Shown: positions 45,173-54,137, numbered from the stretch's first letter. The stretch is 64,000 bases of DNA from Kosakonia arachidis (GCF_900116535.1 NZ_FPAU01000001.1:1413218-1477217), one strand, 5' to 3'. Made by a program: numbers and translations. The notes: generated by a model not told the origin, from the letters alone.

Positions 45173-46579
45173 TTATTTCATCATCTGGCGAATCAATTCC
45201 CCTAAGCGAATTGCCGCACGTTCCTCTTTATTACCCCACGCCCAGGCGCAATTAAAGCGGAAAAAGGATTGCCAGCGGTCAGATGTCGAAAACATTTTCC
45301 CCGGAGCAATGCTGATATGGTGCGCCAGCGCCTGCTGACTCAGCGTCCCGGCATTCAGCCCGGTGGGCAACTCCAGCCAGAGAAAATAACCGCTCTCATT
45401 GCGGTAAATTTTTACCTCTGGCGGAAGATGGCGCAGCAGCGCCTGCCAGGCCAGATGTTTGCGCTCCGCCATTACGCGCCGAAGGCGCCGCAGGTGTGCG
45501 TCGTAGTGATGGGTAGAAAGATAATCGACCAGCGCCAGTTGCAGCGGCGAACTGGTGGAGAGCGTACTCATTAACTGCAGTTGCTGAATGCGCCGCGCGT
45601 GGCGACCGGCTGCCACCCAGCCAACGCGGAAACCGGCCACCAGACATTTAGAAAAAGAAGAACAGTGCAGCGTCATATCCTGCTTATCCCAGGCTTTTGC
45701 CGGTAACGGCTGTTCGCGTCCGTAATAGAGTTCGCTGTAAACATCGTCTTCAATAAGCGTGACATTATGTTCCGCCAGCATCGCCACCAGACGCGCTTTT
45801 TTCTCCGCGCTCAACGTAAAACCCAGCGGGTTCTGACTATTGGTCATCAGCCAGCAAGCTTTTACCGGATAATCGGCCAATGCCTGTGCCAGCGCATCAA
45901 GATCGATACCCTCTTTCACATCCGTCGGCACCGACAGCGCTTTCAGCTTTAAACGCTCCAGTGCCTGCAACGCGCCATAGAAGCACGGGCTTTCAATGAT
46001 CACCCAGTCGCCCGGTTCGGTGACCGCCTGCAAACTGAGGTTCAGTGCCTCCAGCGCCCCGGCGGTAATGACAATTTCGTCCGGGGAGATGTTCATCCCC
46101 TGACGAGCGTAGCGCCGGGCAATGGCATGTCGCAACTGGCTGTTGCCCGGCGGCAGGTTTTCAATCACGCTCATGGCGGTGGCGCTTTTACTGACCTTCG
46201 CCAGCGAACGGTTAAGCTGCGGCATTGGAAACAGTTTCGGATCGGGAAACGCGGAGCCAAACGGCAGCACCGAGGCATCGCAGCTGGCCTGCAACACATC
46301 AAAAATATAGGTATTGATATCCACCGCTTCATCGCGGGTAACCTGCGCCGCCACCACGCGCGGCACGCCGGAGGCTGGCGCGACAAAGTAACCGGATTGC
46401 GGCCGGGCAATCACGCGGCCCTGGCTTTCCAGCAACTGGTATGCGTGGCCCACCGTCATAAAACTCAGCCCGCTGCTGGTGACCTGCTCGCGCAACGACG
46501 GCAGCTTTTCCCCCGGACGCCAGACGCCAAGCTCAATCTGTTCGCTGATTTGTTGCGCCAGGCGCTGGTATTTTTTCAT
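45173..46579 (-). CDS. ydcR: MocR-type regulator YdcR (GntR HTH fused to aminotransferase-like domain)
   Basis: This 468-residue PLP-dependent regulator has a winged-helix domain (residues 1-75, LGVWRPGEKLPSLREQ then SSGLSFMTVGHAYQLLESQG), a linker and a class-I aminotransferase fold. The PLP lysine sits in CSSFSKCLVAGFRVGW, and DDVYSELYYG and MTNSQNPLGF are the other cofactor motifs. Length equals E. coli YdcR. It presumably senses an amine or aldehyde of the putrescine/GABA pathway and controls ydcSTUV-patD. It is transcribed in the same direction as, and downstream of, nothing else visible; the unrelated HNH gene follows it. Confidence 0.94.
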   Translation of the reverse strand: MKKYQRLAQQISEQIELGVWRPGEKLPSLREQVTSSGLSFMTVGHAYQLLESQGRVIARPQSGYFVAPASGVPRVVAAQVTRDEAVDINTYIFDVLQASCDASVLPFGSAFPDPKLFPMPQLNRSLAKVSKSATAMSVIENLPPGNSQLRHAIARRYARQGMNISPDEIVITAGALEALNLSLQAVTEPGDWVIIESPCFYGALQALERLKLKALSVPTDVKEGIDLDALAQALADYPVKACWLMTNSQNPLGFTLSAEKKARLVAMLAEHNVTLIEDDVYSELYYGREQPLPAKAWDKQDMTLHCSSFSKCLVAGFRVGWVAAGRHARRIQQLQLMSTLSTSSPLQLALVDYLSTHHYDAHLRRLRRVMAERKHLAWQALLRHLPPEVKIYRNESGYFLWLELPTGLNAGTLSQQALAHHISIAPGKMFSTSDRWQSFFRFNCAWAWGNKEERAAIRLGELIRQMMK

Positions 46580-46679
46580 GGATATTCACCGGGTTGAGGA
46601 TGATGAATATGATGGCACGGGAACTCGGCTTTTACTATATCAGTTCATATAAACCAGCCTTTTTGATAGTGCTGTTATG

Positions 46680-47564
46680 TTACAGAGGGATAAGCGGCAT
46701 GCCGGGTAGCCTGCCTCGGGTAAAGAGCTTGCTGGCTAGCCAGGCGAACACACGTTCATCCAGTAATGCGTCGACAAATAATGAATTCCAGTTATTTTTT
46801 GAAGCATACTCTTCATCCTTTGCCTGCAATTCCCATTCAAAAATGTCTCGCAGATGACCAATGCTCTTCGGATTTTCCCGCAACGGCGTTATATAAACCG
46901 CAGGTCTGCGGCAAAAATCAATAAAACGCTTCTGCACGTAGTTTTCCAGTTTTTTCTGTACCAGTTTTTCGAAATGATAATTAACGGCGGTGAAGTCCGG
47001 GTGGCTTGCTGGTAATATTACTCTGCTACTCACGGTTGGAGACGAATCAAGGTGATGAAAATCGACTTTAATTAATCGCTGTTGCAGACAGTTATCAAAA
47101 TAGGGATGCAGGAAGCGCTCATTGACGTTTTTTCCGGTTAAGCGGTTGCTTCTTTTACTGTTGCACAGGCAGGTAGGCACAAGATTTAAAGAGAAAATCG
47201 CGAAAATATTATGCGGTGCTTGTGGCAAGTAATGATCAATAGTGCCACAAGAAAATGAACCACACATCGGGCAACAGCGAAAACTGTGTTCATCACGTAG
47301 TTTATCAATAAATTTGATCGGCAACATTGGATGATCATAATAGTATGATAACAGTTCCCCCATCTCTTTGCTGATAGAGATTTTACTCAACCCGGCAATT
47401 ATTTTTTCTGGATTTCCACGGTTAGTTTTATAGAGTCGATAAGCAGCTTTTATATTGCTCATATCACTGGCTAACCCAATGACTTTGGCCATTTTTGTAC
47501 TTCGTGAATTTAAGATATCGAGACGCTTTTCATCACGATAATTAGCACATCTTAACTTATTCAT
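46680..47564 (-). CDS. HNH-family endonuclease, PtuB-like
   Basis: This 294-residue protein has a zinc/HNH core: CPMC at residues 98-101, catalytic-type DHYLP at 110-114, LNLVPTCLCN at 126-135 and a downstream HPYFD at 153-157. This is the beta-beta-alpha metal arrangement of HNH nucleases associated with AAA ATPases (TIGR02646/PtuB-like). The helical flanks are diverged. The ATG at 47562-47564 overlaps the ATPase stop by 8 bases and has GGAAGG upstream, so the two proteins are made in concert. The DNA is visibly AT-richer than neighbouring ydcR and cioAB, suggesting acquisition. I infer anti-phage defence; the exact class is unresolved. Confidence 0.8.
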   Translation of the reverse strand: MNKLRCANYRDEKRLDILNSRSTKMAKVIGLASDMSNIKAAYRLYKTNRGNPEKIIAGLSKISISKEMGELLSYYYDHPMLPIKFIDKLRDEHSFRCCPMCGSFSCGTIDHYLPQAPHNIFAIFSLNLVPTCLCNSKRSNRLTGKNVNERFLHPYFDNCLQQRLIKVDFHHLDSSPTVSSRVILPASHPDFTAVNYHFEKLVQKKLENYVQKRFIDFCRRPAVYITPLRENPKSIGHLRDIFEWELQAKDEEYASKNNWNSLFVDALLDERVFAWLASKLFTRGRLPGMPLIPL

Positions 47565-49272
47565 TTGAGCCTTCCAGGGCAATTCGCAATGAGGACAGTA
47601 ACTCACTTGCCAGCAAATGACCGTAATCACGCGCCAATGCTTCCCAGCCTTCTGTTCTGTATTTTTCTAGCAAAATGGCAGTAATACGTTCGACTTGTGG
47701 CGTTTGTTGCTCCTGGCCAAATACGAACCATGAAATTGCGCCAACATCGGCCCCCAGTGTTTTCAGGATCGGTACGTCGACAGTTATTTCATCTTCATTT
47801 TTCTGCCGTAACACAATGACCTGTTTCTGGCTTACTTCACGGACAAAATACACCGAGTGAGTTGCAACGATGGCAACCGATCCGCTCATTTCAAGCAAAT
47901 TAAACAATAAATTCGCGAACTGGCTAATAAACTGCGGGTGGAGATGCGTTTCAGGCTCATCAATCAGTACCAGCGTACCATTATCAATATGGCAACAGGC
48001 TTGCGCGGCGAAAGCGAGAAAATTTCGCTCGCCGCTGCTGAGAGGGTAACGTCTGTCGCCACACTGGCGAAAGGGTTCCTCATATACAAGCACATCATTG
48101 AAGGAGTCGATACGGACACGTCCCGGCCAGGGTTGGTAAATATTTGCCAGCTCGTCAAGGGTAATAAAGCCGTCATCACTACGATGCGCAAGCGCAATCT
48201 CATGGCTATTATCAATGGAATGTAATGCCGCGCGGAAAATATCCCAACGACTGCGGTTCCCTAGTGTTTCCCGTACGCGAGCCAGTTTCAAAATATCATT
48301 GACAATAAAATCACGATCCAGCCTGCTGCGAGGAATGGTATTCGGATTGAGTAAAAAACGACGGTAATAGATTTGCATCGCGTCGTAATATTGTTCCGGC
48401 TGGCGTGTTGTTCGCCCATCTTCTGGAAACAGCGATTGCACCTCTTTTGATGGCGAGAACGCAAGCAGTCGGTTTACCATTACTCGCTGATGAGTCTCAG
48501 GAACAAAAAAATTATCCTTTTTGGCAATTAATGCTGAGGCGATTTCTGCCAGCGTCTGGCTTTTCCCTATACCATTCTTACCAATAATGACAGCAATACG
48601 CTGAGAAATGAGGCTTTCAAGATTGAAATTAAATGTAATTTCATGTGGCGTAGACATATTCTCGCGTTTGAATTGAATATGCATGCTGGATGAAATAACA
48701 TCAAATAACTCCTCATTTAACCCACGCAAGATAGTCCCGGCGTTGTGCCATGCAAACCAGGAGCTTGAGTGACGAAGGAATGAGTATTTAAATATACTCC
48801 GATCTTCCAGTTTGGTAATAAATTCAGATGAGGTATTAAGTTCTTTAGTCAGAATAACATCATTGATTTTTTTGAGTATGGTTTGCGCTGCTTCCAGGCC
48901 AAAACTTTTGATCAGTAAACGATACTCTGCGGAGCTTTTTAGCATTATATAGAAAGAACCGCTATTGTTCTTTAAATCGATGTAATCGATATTATTTTCT
49001 TTAAAATAGCGAGAGACTATTTGTAAGCCGTCATTATCTTCATCAAGGTCACGTAAGGGATTATTAATGTCAATAAACCCGATATAACCGGTCACTAGTA
49101 CATTGTCTGTTGCTGTCTTTATTAAAATTGCCACATTGGAAAAATAGCCATTATCATTCCAGGCGCGGTCGATATGCTGGCTTTGAATATAAATACCGGG
49201 CTTTTTTTCATAATCGCGGAACCTGTTGGAGGGGCGTACCAGATAGACCGGTAATTGCTCGATGCTATTCAT
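47557..49272 (-). CDS. ABC/SMC-type ATPase, PtuA-like
   Basis: This 571-residue soluble ATPase has an N-terminal domain of about 200 residues with no recognised fold. Then come Walker A GKNGIGKS (residues 231-238), a long helical insertion, ABC signature LSSGERNF (411-418), Walker B LVLIDEPETHLHP (Asp438-Glu439) and switch ATHS near 473. No TOPRIM nuclease follows, unlike OLD proteins, so cutting must come from the partner HNH protein. The start at 49270-49272 follows AGGGA. The pair resembles Septu (PtuA-PtuB), but the extra N-terminal domain makes it larger than usual PtuA proteins. Confidence 0.82.
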   Translation of the reverse strand: MNSIEQLPVYLVRPSNRFRDYEKKPGIYIQSQHIDRAWNDNGYFSNVAILIKTATDNVLVTGYIGFIDINNPLRDLDEDNDGLQIVSRYFKENNIDYIDLKNNSGSFYIMLKSSAEYRLLIKSFGLEAAQTILKKINDVILTKELNTSSEFITKLEDRSIFKYSFLRHSSSWFAWHNAGTILRGLNEELFDVISSSMHIQFKRENMSTPHEITFNFNLESLISQRIAVIIGKNGIGKSQTLAEIASALIAKKDNFFVPETHQRVMVNRLLAFSPSKEVQSLFPEDGRTTRQPEQYYDAMQIYYRRFLLNPNTIPRSRLDRDFIVNDILKLARVRETLGNRSRWDIFRAALHSIDNSHEIALAHRSDDGFITLDELANIYQPWPGRVRIDSFNDVLVYEEPFRQCGDRRYPLSSGERNFLAFAAQACCHIDNGTLVLIDEPETHLHPQFISQFANLLFNLLEMSGSVAIVATHSVYFVREVSQKQVIVLRQKNEDEITVDVPILKTLGADVGAISWFVFGQEQQTPQVERITAILLEKYRTEGWEALARDYGHLLASELLSSLRIALEGSNE

Positions 49273-49493
49273 TGTTTTCCCTGGTTTATTTCTTTTTTGG
49301 ACGATTTAACATCGACCATTGTCTGCACGATGTCAACGCCCAGAAATCAGAGACTTTTATTTATTTTTATATCAGCAGTAAAATTCACATAGTTTATAAC
49401 AACTGTTATACAAAAATTTCGCCAATCTGTTTCTGCAAGTTCCGGCTCGCGTTCATTACCATACCCCTCACAGCAGTTGATCTGAGGTTGTCC

Positions 49494-50831
49494 ATGTTTG
49501 GTTTAGACGCATTTCATCTGGCAAGAATACAGTTTGCCTTCACCGTTTCGTTTCACATTATTTTCCCGGCGATCACCATTGGGCTGGCGAGTTTTCTGGC
49601 GGTGCTGGAGGGTTTATGGCTGAAAACCCGTAACCCGGACTGGCGCACGCTGTACCATTTCTGGTCGAAGATTTTCGCTGTTAACTTCGGTATGGGCGTG
49701 GTTTCCGGGTTGGTGATGGCCTACCAGTTTGGCACCAACTGGAGCGGCTTTTCCCAGTTCGCCGGCAGTATTACCGGGCCATTACTGACCTATGAAGTAC
49801 TGACGGCTTTCTTTCTGGAAGCCGGTTTTCTCGGGGTGATGCTGTTTGGCTGGAACCGTGTCGGGCCGGGGCTGCACTATTTTGCGACCTGCATGGTGGC
49901 GCTGGGCACGTTGATGTCCACTTTTTGGATTCTCGCCTCTAATAGCTGGATGCACACGCCACAGGGTTACATTATCGAGCAGGGCCAGGTGGTGCCGGTG
50001 GACTGGTTGAAAGTCATCTTCAACCCATCTTTCCCTTATCGTCTGATGCATATGACCATCGCCGCGTTCCTCAGCAGCGCGCTGTTTGTCGGCGCGTCTG
50101 CTGCCTGGCATTTACTGCGCGGTAACGATACGCCCGTGATGCGCAAAATGTTCTCGATGGCGATGTGGATGGCGCTGATTGTCGCGCCGATCCAGGCCAT
50201 GGTGGGCGATATGCACGGGCTAAACACGCTGGCGTATCAACCGGCAAAAATTGCCGCCATTGAAGGCCACTGGGAGAACACGCCCGGCGAAGCCACCCCG
50301 CTGCTGCTGTTCGGCCTGCCGGATATGCAACAGGAACGCACCCGTTACGCGGTCGCGATCCCGGCGCTTGGCAGCCTGATCCTCACCCATAGCCTGGATA
50401 AACAGGTTCCGGCGCTGAAAGCGTTTCCCAAAGATGAGCGCCCTTATTCGCCGCTGGTGTTCTGGTCATTCCGTGTGATGGTCGGTCTCGGTGTGCTGAT
50501 GATTGCACTGGGTGTCGGCGCATTGTGGTTGCGCTACAAACAACGGCTCTACCAGTCGCGACCGTTCCTCCATTTTGCACTGTGGATGGGGCCTGCCGGG
50601 TTAATCGCCATTCTCGCCGGTTGGGTCACCACCGAAGTTGGCCGTCAACCGTGGGTGGTCAACGGCTTGTTGCGCACGGCCGATGCGGTTTCGGCTCACG
50701 GCGTGATGCAGATGAGTCTCAGCCTGGTGACATTCTTCGTAGTCTACAGCGCCGTTTTCGGTGTCGGTTACAGCTATATGGTGCGGTTGATCTGCAAGGG
50801 CCCGCAGGCCTGGCATGAGGAGGCAAAATAA
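49494..50831 (+). CDS. cioA: Cyanide-insensitive-type bd quinol oxidase subunit I (CioA/CydA-like)
   Basis: This 445-residue membrane oxidase subunit has nine helices. The b595/d ligand region is near the N-terminus (FTVSFHIIFPAITIG), and GWVTTEVGRQPW, the conserved quinol-oxidase motif, lies near residue 380. The loop between helices 6 and 7 is short, as in the CIO subgroup, where E. coli CydA carries a long Q-loop. It reduces O2 to water with ubiquinol or menaquinol and builds membrane potential. Salmonella has a related third bd oxidase. The ATG at 49494 is preceded by TGAGG, and the first of three genes joined by stop/start overlaps. Confidence 0.92.
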   Translation: MFGLDAFHLARIQFAFTVSFHIIFPAITIGLASFLAVLEGLWLKTRNPDWRTLYHFWSKIFAVNFGMGVVSGLVMAYQFGTNWSGFSQFAGSITGPLLTYEVLTAFFLEAGFLGVMLFGWNRVGPGLHYFATCMVALGTLMSTFWILASNSWMHTPQGYIIEQGQVVPVDWLKVIFNPSFPYRLMHMTIAAFLSSALFVGASAAWHLLRGNDTPVMRKMFSMAMWMALIVAPIQAMVGDMHGLNTLAYQPAKIAAIEGHWENTPGEATPLLLFGLPDMQQERTRYAVAIPALGSLILTHSLDKQVPALKAFPKDERPYSPLVFWSFRVMVGLGVLMIALGVGALWLRYKQRLYQSRPFLHFALWMGPAGLIAILAGWVTTEVGRQPWVVNGLLRTADAVSAHGVMQMSLSLVTFFVVYSAVFGVGYSYMVRLICKGPQAWHEEAK

Positions 50832-51841
50832 TGGGTATCGATCTTTCGTTGATCTGGTTTGTGATTATTGTTTTTGCCACCCTGATGTACATCGTGATGG
50901 ACGGTTTTGATCTGGGGATCGGCATTCTGTTTCCACTTGTTCGTAACACCCATGATCGCGATGTGATGGTGAACAGCGTTGCGCCAGTCTGGGACGGCAA
51001 CGAAACCTGGCTGGTGCTCGGAGGTGCGGGGTTATTCGGCGCTTTTCCGCTGGCTTATGCGGTGATTATTGATGCGCTGACTATTCCACTGACGCTGATG
51101 CTGCTGGGGCTGATTTTTCGCGGTGTGGCATTCGAGTTTCGTTTCAAAGCGACACCTGCGCATCGCCCGTTCTGGGATAAAGCGTTTATGGCGGGTTCCG
51201 TGCTGGCAACCTTTACGCAGGGCGTGGTGGTTGGCGCAGTGTTGAATGGTTTTTCGGTCAGCGGACGGCGCTTTAGCGGCGGCGCGCTGGACTGGCTAAC
51301 CCCCTTCACGCTGTTCTGCGGCGTCGGGCTGGTAATTGCGTATGCGTTGCTGGGTGCAAGCTGGCTGGTGATGAAAAGCGGCGTGCCGTTGCAGGATAAA
51401 ATGCGTGCCGCGGCGAAGAAATTGCTGCTGGTTCTACTGGTGGTTATCGCGGCCATTAGCCTGTGGACACCGCTGGCGCACCCGGCGATTGCTTCCCGTT
51501 GGTTCAGCCTGCCAAACTTGTTGTTCTTCGCGCCGGTGCCGCTGCTGGTTATTGCGCTCAGCACCTGGTTGTGGCGTAGCCTCGGCAATTCGCAGCATCA
51601 TACATTGCCATTTGTGCAGACGCTGGGCCTGATATTCCTCGGTTTTAGCGGGCTGGGCATCAGCATCTGGCCGCACATTATTCCGCCGGATATCACCTTC
51701 TGGCAGGCAGCCGCGCCGCCGCAAAGCCAGGGCTTTATGCTGGTCGGCGCGCTGCTCATTATCCCAATTATCCTGGTCTATACCGCGTGGAGCTATTACG
51801 TGTTCCGCGGCAAAGTACAACCTGGGGAGGGCTATCACTGA
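50831..51841 (+). CDS. cioB: Bd-type quinol oxidase subunit II (CioB/CydB-like)
   Basis: This 336-residue structural membrane subunit pairs with CioA. Eight to nine helices are visible, with family features MDGFDLGIGILFPL, NSVAPVWDGNETWLVLGG near residue 55 and GISIWPHIIPPDITFWQAAAPPQSQ near the C-terminus. Its ATG overlaps the cioA stop (TAATG). Subunit II binds no heme in the CIO type but stabilises subunit I. Confidence 0.93.
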   Translation: MGIDLSLIWFVIIVFATLMYIVMDGFDLGIGILFPLVRNTHDRDVMVNSVAPVWDGNETWLVLGGAGLFGAFPLAYAVIIDALTIPLTLMLLGLIFRGVAFEFRFKATPAHRPFWDKAFMAGSVLATFTQGVVVGAVLNGFSVSGRRFSGGALDWLTPFTLFCGVGLVIAYALLGASWLVMKSGVPLQDKMRAAAKKLLLVLLVVIAAISLWTPLAHPAIASRWFSLPNLLFFAPVPLLVIALSTWLWRSLGNSQHHTLPFVQTLGLIFLGFSGLGISIWPHIIPPDITFWQAAAPPQSQGFMLVGALLIIPIILVYTAWSYYVFRGKVQPGEGYH

Positions 51842-51969
51842 TGAAACATTCGTTTTTCACCCGCTTGATGTGGCTGGTACTGATTTGGGGCGGCAGCGTA
51901 CTGGCGCTGGCAGCCGTGAGTATGGTATTCCGCCTGTTGATGTCGGCGGCCGGGTTTAAATCTCACTGA
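51841..51969 (+). CDS. Small third subunit of the bd oxidase (DUF2474 family)
   Basis: This 42-residue single-helix protein (MKHSFFTRLMWLVLIWGGSV, then LALAAVSMVFRLLMSAAG) belongs by position and pattern to the DUF2474 proteins found after cioB, analogous to CydX/YbgT, which stabilise heme incorporation. Its ATG overlaps the cioB stop (TGATG). A terminator follows the stop. Automatic annotation often misses it. Confidence 0.85.
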   Translation: MKHSFFTRLMWLVLIWGGSVLALAAVSMVFRLLMSAAGFKSH

Positions 51970-51977
51970 TGTGTGCG

Positions 51978-52010
51978 GAGTTTGTTGTGGAAACACAGCA
52001 AACTCTTTTT
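51978..52010 (+). terminator. Intrinsic terminator of the bd oxidase operon
   Basis: GAGTTTGTTGTG (51978-51989) pairs with CACAGCAAACTC (51994-52005) around GAAA with a single G-U, followed by six T residues. Confidence 0.9.
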
Positions 52011-52049
52011 TATAGAAATAAGACGGTTACGAGCGAAAAGCAAAGTCAC

Positions 52050-52931
52050 TTATTGAGAAGCCAGCTTGATGTAGTTAAGGATCCGCATATTTCTCTCTTC
52101 ACTTCGCGTCACCAGCGCCATGCATAACTCCGCATCGTCATCCGCCAAAGGGATAAACACCACCCCGCCGGGCCTGAGGCTATCAACCGGTTTTGGCAGA
52201 ACAGAAATGCCTACTCCCGCCGCGACAAGCCCAATATGCGTCAACACCTCCGCGGCTTCCTGGACAACGGTTGGTGTGAACCCGGCCTGATGACAAAGCC
52301 GTCTGACCAATTCAGGGACTGCCGCCCCTGATGTCTCCGGATAAAAGATAAAAGATGCATTGCGCATGGCAACGATGGGCAGAGAGTCAGCCGTCGCTTC
52401 AGGATGATCTGCTGGCAGAACGACGCAGAGTCGGTCACGCCTGAGGATACGGATGTCCAACCCATGCTGTCGGGTGCCGGGTGTAAGACGGACGTAGCCG
52501 ATATCAATTTCCTGCTGAAGAAGAGCGTCAAACTGCTGGCGGGAGTACATCTCGCTAAGTGAGATCCTGACGTCTGGATAATGGCGTCGGTAGGTTTTAA
52601 GCGGCTGACTGAGTTCGTCCACAAATAAACCGGTGGTGGTAAACCCGATTCTCAACTCCCCCCTTTTCCCCTGCTCAATATCACGTAACTCAGCCTGCAG
52701 ATTACCGCTGATGCGTAATATTTCCTTCGCCTGAATGACAAGGTGCTCACCGGCTTCCGTTAGGGCCACACTGCGTCTCGTTCGGTTAAAGAGCTTTACC
52801 CCCAGCTCACTTTCAAGTGACTGGATCTGTTGCGACAGCGGAGGCTGGCCAATATTGAGTTTTTCTGCGGCGCGCGTGAAGTGCAACTCTTGTGCGACGG
52901 TCAGAAAATAGCGGAGATGACGAAATTCCAC
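52050..52931 (-). CDS. LysR-family transcriptional regulator
   Basis: This 293-residue LysR-type regulator has an HTH at residues 16-40 (LHFTRAAEKLNIGQPPLSQQ), a linker helix and two Rossmann-like effector-binding halves (QGKRGELRIGFTTTG onward; AAGVGISVLPK later). It shares features with BenM/CatM-type proteins. The start is GTG at 52931 (MEFRHLRYF). It is divergent from the TauE/SafE gene with 155 bases between, including a near-perfect palindrome adjacent to its own start. The likely target is the exporter gene and itself; a role in the citrate lyase gene set is also possible. Confidence 0.9.
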   Translation of the reverse strand: MEFRHLRYFLTVAQELHFTRAAEKLNIGQPPLSQQIQSLESELGVKLFNRTRRSVALTEAGEHLVIQAKEILRISGNLQAELRDIEQGKRGELRIGFTTTGLFVDELSQPLKTYRRHYPDVRISLSEMYSRQQFDALLQQEIDIGYVRLTPGTRQHGLDIRILRRDRLCVVLPADHPEATADSLPIVAMRNASFIFYPETSGAAVPELVRRLCHQAGFTPTVVQEAAEVLTHIGLVAAGVGISVLPKPVDSLRPGGVVFIPLADDDAELCMALVTRSEERNMRILNYIKLASQ

Positions 52932-52932
52932 T

Positions 52933-52950
52933 TATATGTCCGGATATATA
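52933..52950. promoter_or_regulatory. Near-perfect palindrome next to the LysR start
   Basis: TATATGTCCGGATATATA is symmetric at 16 of 18 positions around TCCGGA. It sits immediately upstream of the GTG start and is well placed for autoregulation of the LysR gene and activation of the divergent gene. Confidence 0.55.
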
Positions 52951-53086
52951 AATTGATGCTTATTTATATATTGGACAGTAAAACAACGCAATCCTACCAT
53001 TGAAGCCGCCAGCGATGCTGACGCCGATGCAAACATTTATTGCCTCTTCCTGCTACACCAGAATAGCGTCTCAGAAAGGAACACAA

Positions 53087-53848
53087 ATGCATTACGAGCT
53101 TTACCTGCTGCTTCCCGTCGCATTTATTGCCGGGATCATTAACGCGGCTGTCGGTGGCGGCGGATTGATCACCATTCCAACGTTTTATAGCACCCTGCCA
53201 CATTTCACCCCTGCCCAAATCATGGGGATCGACAAGCTCTCATCTGTTATGGGGCACCTGATGTCTGTCCGGCAGTTTATGACAAGATTGCGCCTGCCCT
53301 GGTCACTGATCCTGCCCACCGCAGTGAGTGCCGTTGTCGGTGCTTACTCGGGGATCAGATTCCTGGATTTTATGCCCTCCGCATGGATGCGACCGGTCGT
53401 TATCGTCGTGCTGGCGGTGATGGTGGCCTACACCTGGTTCAAACCCCAATTCGGTCATCATGATACCAGTCAGTCACCTACCCGCGCCGATCTCATCAAA
53501 GGTGTTTGCCTGGGTTTTGCTATCGGTTTTTATGACGGTTTTATCGGCCCAGGCACGGGAAGTTTTCTGCTGTTCTTGTTTATCCATTTCTTTCATTTTG
53601 ATTTTTTGCGGGCAACCGCTTGCGCAAAAGTCGTCAATTTTGGAACGAACTTCTCGACGTTGTTTTTTCTTATTCCACACGGCCTTATTGATTATGGGCT
53701 GGCTATTCCGCTGGGGATTGCGGCAATCAGTGGCTCCTTTATCGGCGTACAGATTGCGATCAAGGGAGGAAATCAATGGATACGCCGACTTTTCCTGTTG
53801 CTGGCGTGCAGCCTGCTGATCAAGCTGTTATGGGAAACAATTCACTGA
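53087..53848 (+). CDS. TauE/SafE-family membrane exporter
   Basis: This 253-residue inner-membrane protein has seven to eight helices in two repeats, each with the family motif (INAAVGGGGLITIP near residue 20; FYDGFIGPGTGSFLLF near residue 160). Members export sulfite, sulfoacetate or organic acids. The ATG at 53087 (MHYELYLLLP) follows AGAAAGGA; a longer upstream frame lacks homology. Divergent from the LysR regulator. No sulfur-metabolism genes are nearby, so the cargo may instead relate to the carboxylate genes on its right, but that is a guess. Confidence 0.87.
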   Translation: MHYELYLLLPVAFIAGIINAAVGGGGLITIPTFYSTLPHFTPAQIMGIDKLSSVMGHLMSVRQFMTRLRLPWSLILPTAVSAVVGAYSGIRFLDFMPSAWMRPVVIVVLAVMVAYTWFKPQFGHHDTSQSPTRADLIKGVCLGFAIGFYDGFIGPGTGSFLLFLFIHFFHFDFLRATACAKVVNFGTNFSTLFFLIPHGLIDYGLAIPLGIAAISGSFIGVQIAIKGGNQWIRRLFLLLACSLLIKLLWETIH

Positions 53849-53919
53849 CCAGCGGAAAATGAGTGGCGCGTTATTCATGGCTGGTCGATGCGAAAATCGG
53901 AACGGTGCATGTTACATGA
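53849..53919. other. Junction upstream of the Rid fragment
   Basis: No coding sequence is evident. A Rid N-terminus (HAVRAG, SGQ motifs) would be expected here if the gene were intact; none is present in any frame. The deletion endpoint probably lies in this segment. Confidence 0.4.
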
Positions 53920-54123
53920 GTGAATTCAGGTTGTACGCTTGACGATCTGATTGATGTCACGACTTTTCATACCGATCCGCAAAATCAGTTTCCGACAATT
54001 ATGCAGATAAAACAGTCGCTTTTCTCGCAGCCACCCTATCCAAACTGGACGGCCGTTGGCGTTACCTGGCTTGCCGGCTTCGATTTTGAAATTAAGGTCA
54101 TTGCCCGCATTCCTGCCCGGTAG
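53920..54123 (+). pseudogene. 5'-truncated Rid-family (RidA/YjgF) gene
   Basis: Sixty-seven codons encode the C-terminal half of a Rid protein: LDDLIDVTTFHTDPQNQFPT, then QPPYPNWTAVGVTWLAGFDF and IARIP. Family members are about 115-130 residues, and the N-terminal half, including the substrate-pocket residues, is missing. The fragment could begin at GTG 53920, but a half-barrel would not trimerise, so it is most likely a relic. It sits between the exporter and the aconitase genes. Confidence 0.75.
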
Positions 54124-54137
54124 AAACGGACCAGACA

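Noticed and set aside
47565-47630. Longer HNH protein starting at 47630 with a CPHC motif
   Set aside because: It would extend the overlap with the ATPase gene to 74 bases; the ATG at 47564 has a good Shine-Dalgarno and an 8-base overlap. The CPHC stretch is probably fortuitous but should be checked in homologs.
49110-49493. N-terminal extension of cioA from a TTG at 49110
   Set aside because: The 128 extra residues overlap the divergent ATPase gene and have no similarity; the ATG at 49494 gives the family N-terminus.
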